Source: Desulfobacterales bacterium (lineage in GTDB: Bacteria > Desulfobacterota > DSM-4660 > Desulfatiglandales > Desulfatiglandaceae). From it: a DNA stretch of 5,273 bases. This document shows positions 4,087 to 5,273 of the stretch, piece after piece; position 1 is the first letter of the stretch, and the number at the start of each line of letters is the position of its first letter. The position numbers were made by a program, and so were the translations under genes. A model generated the notes under the pieces. It made no database searches and was not told the origin of the DNA. It saw nothing but the letters and a program-made list of their open reading frames with translations. The DNA lies in assembly GCA_027061865.1 (NCBI GenBank), contig JAMOVZ010000447.1:1-5273 (forward strand), in the 5' to 3' direction.

Positions 4087-5273
4087 GTGGACAAGAAAAA
4101 GCTGGAAAACATGAGATACCTCTTTAGCCCTCAATCGGTTGCTGTCGTGGGCGCCTCACAAAATCCTGCAAAGCTTGGATTTCACGTGATGAAGAGTTTA
4201 GTCAAGGGAGGCTTTGAAGGAGACATAATCCCTATAAATCCATCCATGAAGGAGATAATGGGGATCAAGGTATTTCCCTCCCTGGAGAAATATGCGGGAG
4301 ACATTGATCTTTCGATTGTCGTAGTGCCGGCAAAGTCGGTTAGAGAAGTCTTCTTGCAGTGCAGAAAGAAGGGCGTCAGAGGCATTGTCCTCATTACTGC
4401 CGGGTTCAAAGAGATAGAAGATCCCATGGGCGCAGAGCTTCACGAGCAGATAAAAGGCATTGCCGATGAGGCCCATATCCCTGTAATAGGCCCCAATACC
4501 TTTGGGATGATTAATTTCCATTCCAAGCTGAATGCTTCTTTTACCCCGGAATTCTCTCATATTAGAAAAGGAAAAATTGCCTTGGTGAGTCAAAGCGGAG
4601 GAATGGCTCACCTTTTGGGCTTCTTGGCGATAAGAGAGGATGTGGGATTCAGCAAAATAGTAGGTATTGGCAATCGCCTGAATGTGGATTTTCCAGAGAT
4701 GATTGAATATCTTTCACAAGACCCTGACACAGAAGCCATAGCCTTATATGTGGAAGGAACTGACGAGGCTCGCCGCATGTTAGAAGCAGCAAAGAGGGCC
4801 GTGTCCACCACTCCCATAGTGGCGTATAAAACTGGGAGTGCCCAAGTGGGAGACCTGGCCTCAGCCTCTCACACGGGTTCCCTTGCTGGAAATAGTGGCA
4901 TTTATGAGGGAGCATTCAAGCAGGCTGGCATTGTACCTGCTCAGAGCTCAATGGAACTCCTGGATATGGCAAAGGTATTGGCCCACTGTCCCCGGCCCAG
5001 GGGTAACAGAACAGCAATCCTTTCGGGGCAGGCCGGGCCAGGCATGGCAGGGGCAGATGTTTGTGAAAGAGAGGGGCTGAAGATCGTCTCATTTACAAAC
5101 GATACTCAAGGCAAAATCAACCAACTGCTTCCACCTCTTGCCCTAAGGACCAATCCAGTGGACATGGGGCCTGCATGGTATGATGCCTCAGCCATAGTAG
5201 GGATTGTGAAAGCGGTAATGGAAGATAAGAATGTGGATGCCATCCTGCTTTATATGATGTTTGCATCTGCTAA
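4087..5273 (+). CDS. ADP-forming acetyl/acyl-CoA synthetase, alpha domains (partial, runs off the right edge)
   Basis: There are 395 codons and no stop before the window ends. From GTG 4087 the protein starts MDKKKLENMRYLFSPQSVAV, as usual for this family. Residues about 10-140 form the CoA-binding Rossmann domain (SVAVVGASQNPAKLG at 17-31; IGPNTFGMIN at 134-143, with Thr where many relatives have Cys). Residues about 160-300 form the succinyl-CoA-ligase-like domain (KIALVSQSGGM; GIGNRLNVD at 193-201). H262 in SHTGSLAG matches the histidine that carries the phosphate during catalysis. A second ligase-type domain begins near 307 (TAILSGQAGPGM). The enzyme makes ATP from acyl-CoA, ADP and phosphate, or runs the reverse, in the cytoplasm, and needs a beta (ATP-grasp) part, either fused beyond the edge or in a separate gene. 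The acyl substrate cannot be told. Confidence 0.92.
   Translation, partial: MDKKKLENMRYLFSPQSVAVVGASQNPAKLGFHVMKSLVKGGFEGDIIPINPSMKEIMGIKVFPSLEKYAGDIDLSIVVVPAKSVREVFLQCRKKGVRGIVLITAGFKEIEDPMGAELHEQIKGIADEAHIPVIGPNTFGMINFHSKLNASFTPEFSHIRKGKIALVSQSGGMAHLLGFLAIREDVGFSKIVGIGNRLNVDFPEMIEYLSQDPDTEAIALYVEGTDEARRMLEAAKRAVSTTPIVAYKTGSAQVGDLASASHTGSLAGNSGIYEGAFKQAGIVPAQSSMELLDMAKVLAHCPRPRGNRTAILSGQAGPGMAGADVCEREGLKIVSFTNDTQGKINQLLPPLALRTNPVDMGPAWYDASAIVGIVKAVMEDKNVDAILLYMMFASA

Noticed and set aside
3891..4112. Minus-strand ORF of 73 codons in the leader of the acyl-CoA synthetase
   Set aside because: It has an irregular composition, no family resemblance, and lies over the promoter and leader of the plus-strand gene.
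4198..4611. Minus-strand ORF of 137 codons
   Set aside because: It is antisense to the clearly conserved CoA-binding domain of the acyl-CoA synthetase.

Overview
The window reads like chromosomal DNA from an anaerobic, moderate-GC bacterium, most plausibly a Desulfobacterota-type (deltaproteobacterial) or other thermophile-like lineage. This is an inference from three things: an ADP-forming acyl-CoA synthetase paired with a universal stress protein, a BrnT/BrnA-type toxin-antitoxin pair, and a LolD/MacB-type ABC exporter. No rRNA, tRNA, CRISPR array, insertion sequence or integrase is visible, so the taxonomic guess is weak.

Layout. Positions 1-1556 (minus strand) hold a two-gene ABC export operon: an ATPase with a TTG start, then, 8 nt downstream, a MacB/FtsX-like permease that runs off the left edge. 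Positions 1653-2291 (minus) hold a class I SAM methyltransferase of the UbiE-like type. Its reading frame stays open upstream to a TTG at 2486, but the conserved fold fits the shorter start. A 62-codon, two-helix membrane ORF lies on the plus strand at 2311-2499, over that doubtful extension. Positions 2500-2734 show no convincing gene. Positions 2735-3264 (minus) hold a BrnT/BrnA-type toxin-antitoxin module. The ribbon-helix-helix antitoxin is intact. The toxin reading frame is broken by one missing base in an A-run and has no ATG, GTG or TTG start. A promoter with an overlapping dyad lies just upstream.

Positions 3353-3826 (minus) hold an ATP-binding UspA-family universal stress protein. 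Divergent from it, from 4087 to the right edge, is the N-terminal part of an ADP-forming acetyl/acyl-CoA synthetase (CoA-binding and ligase-CoA domains, phospho-histidine motif present). This gene has a recognisable sigma70-like promoter at 3872-3899 and an unusually long leader of about 180 nt with several hairpins, two of which compete for the same bases.

How the genes relate. The ABC pair clearly forms one transporter and the toxin-antitoxin pair one module. The Usp gene and the CoA ligase share an intergenic region and may be jointly tied to energy status, but this is inference. The observations most worth following are the broken toxin beside an intact antitoxin, the structured leader of the CoA ligase gene, and the small antisense membrane ORF.
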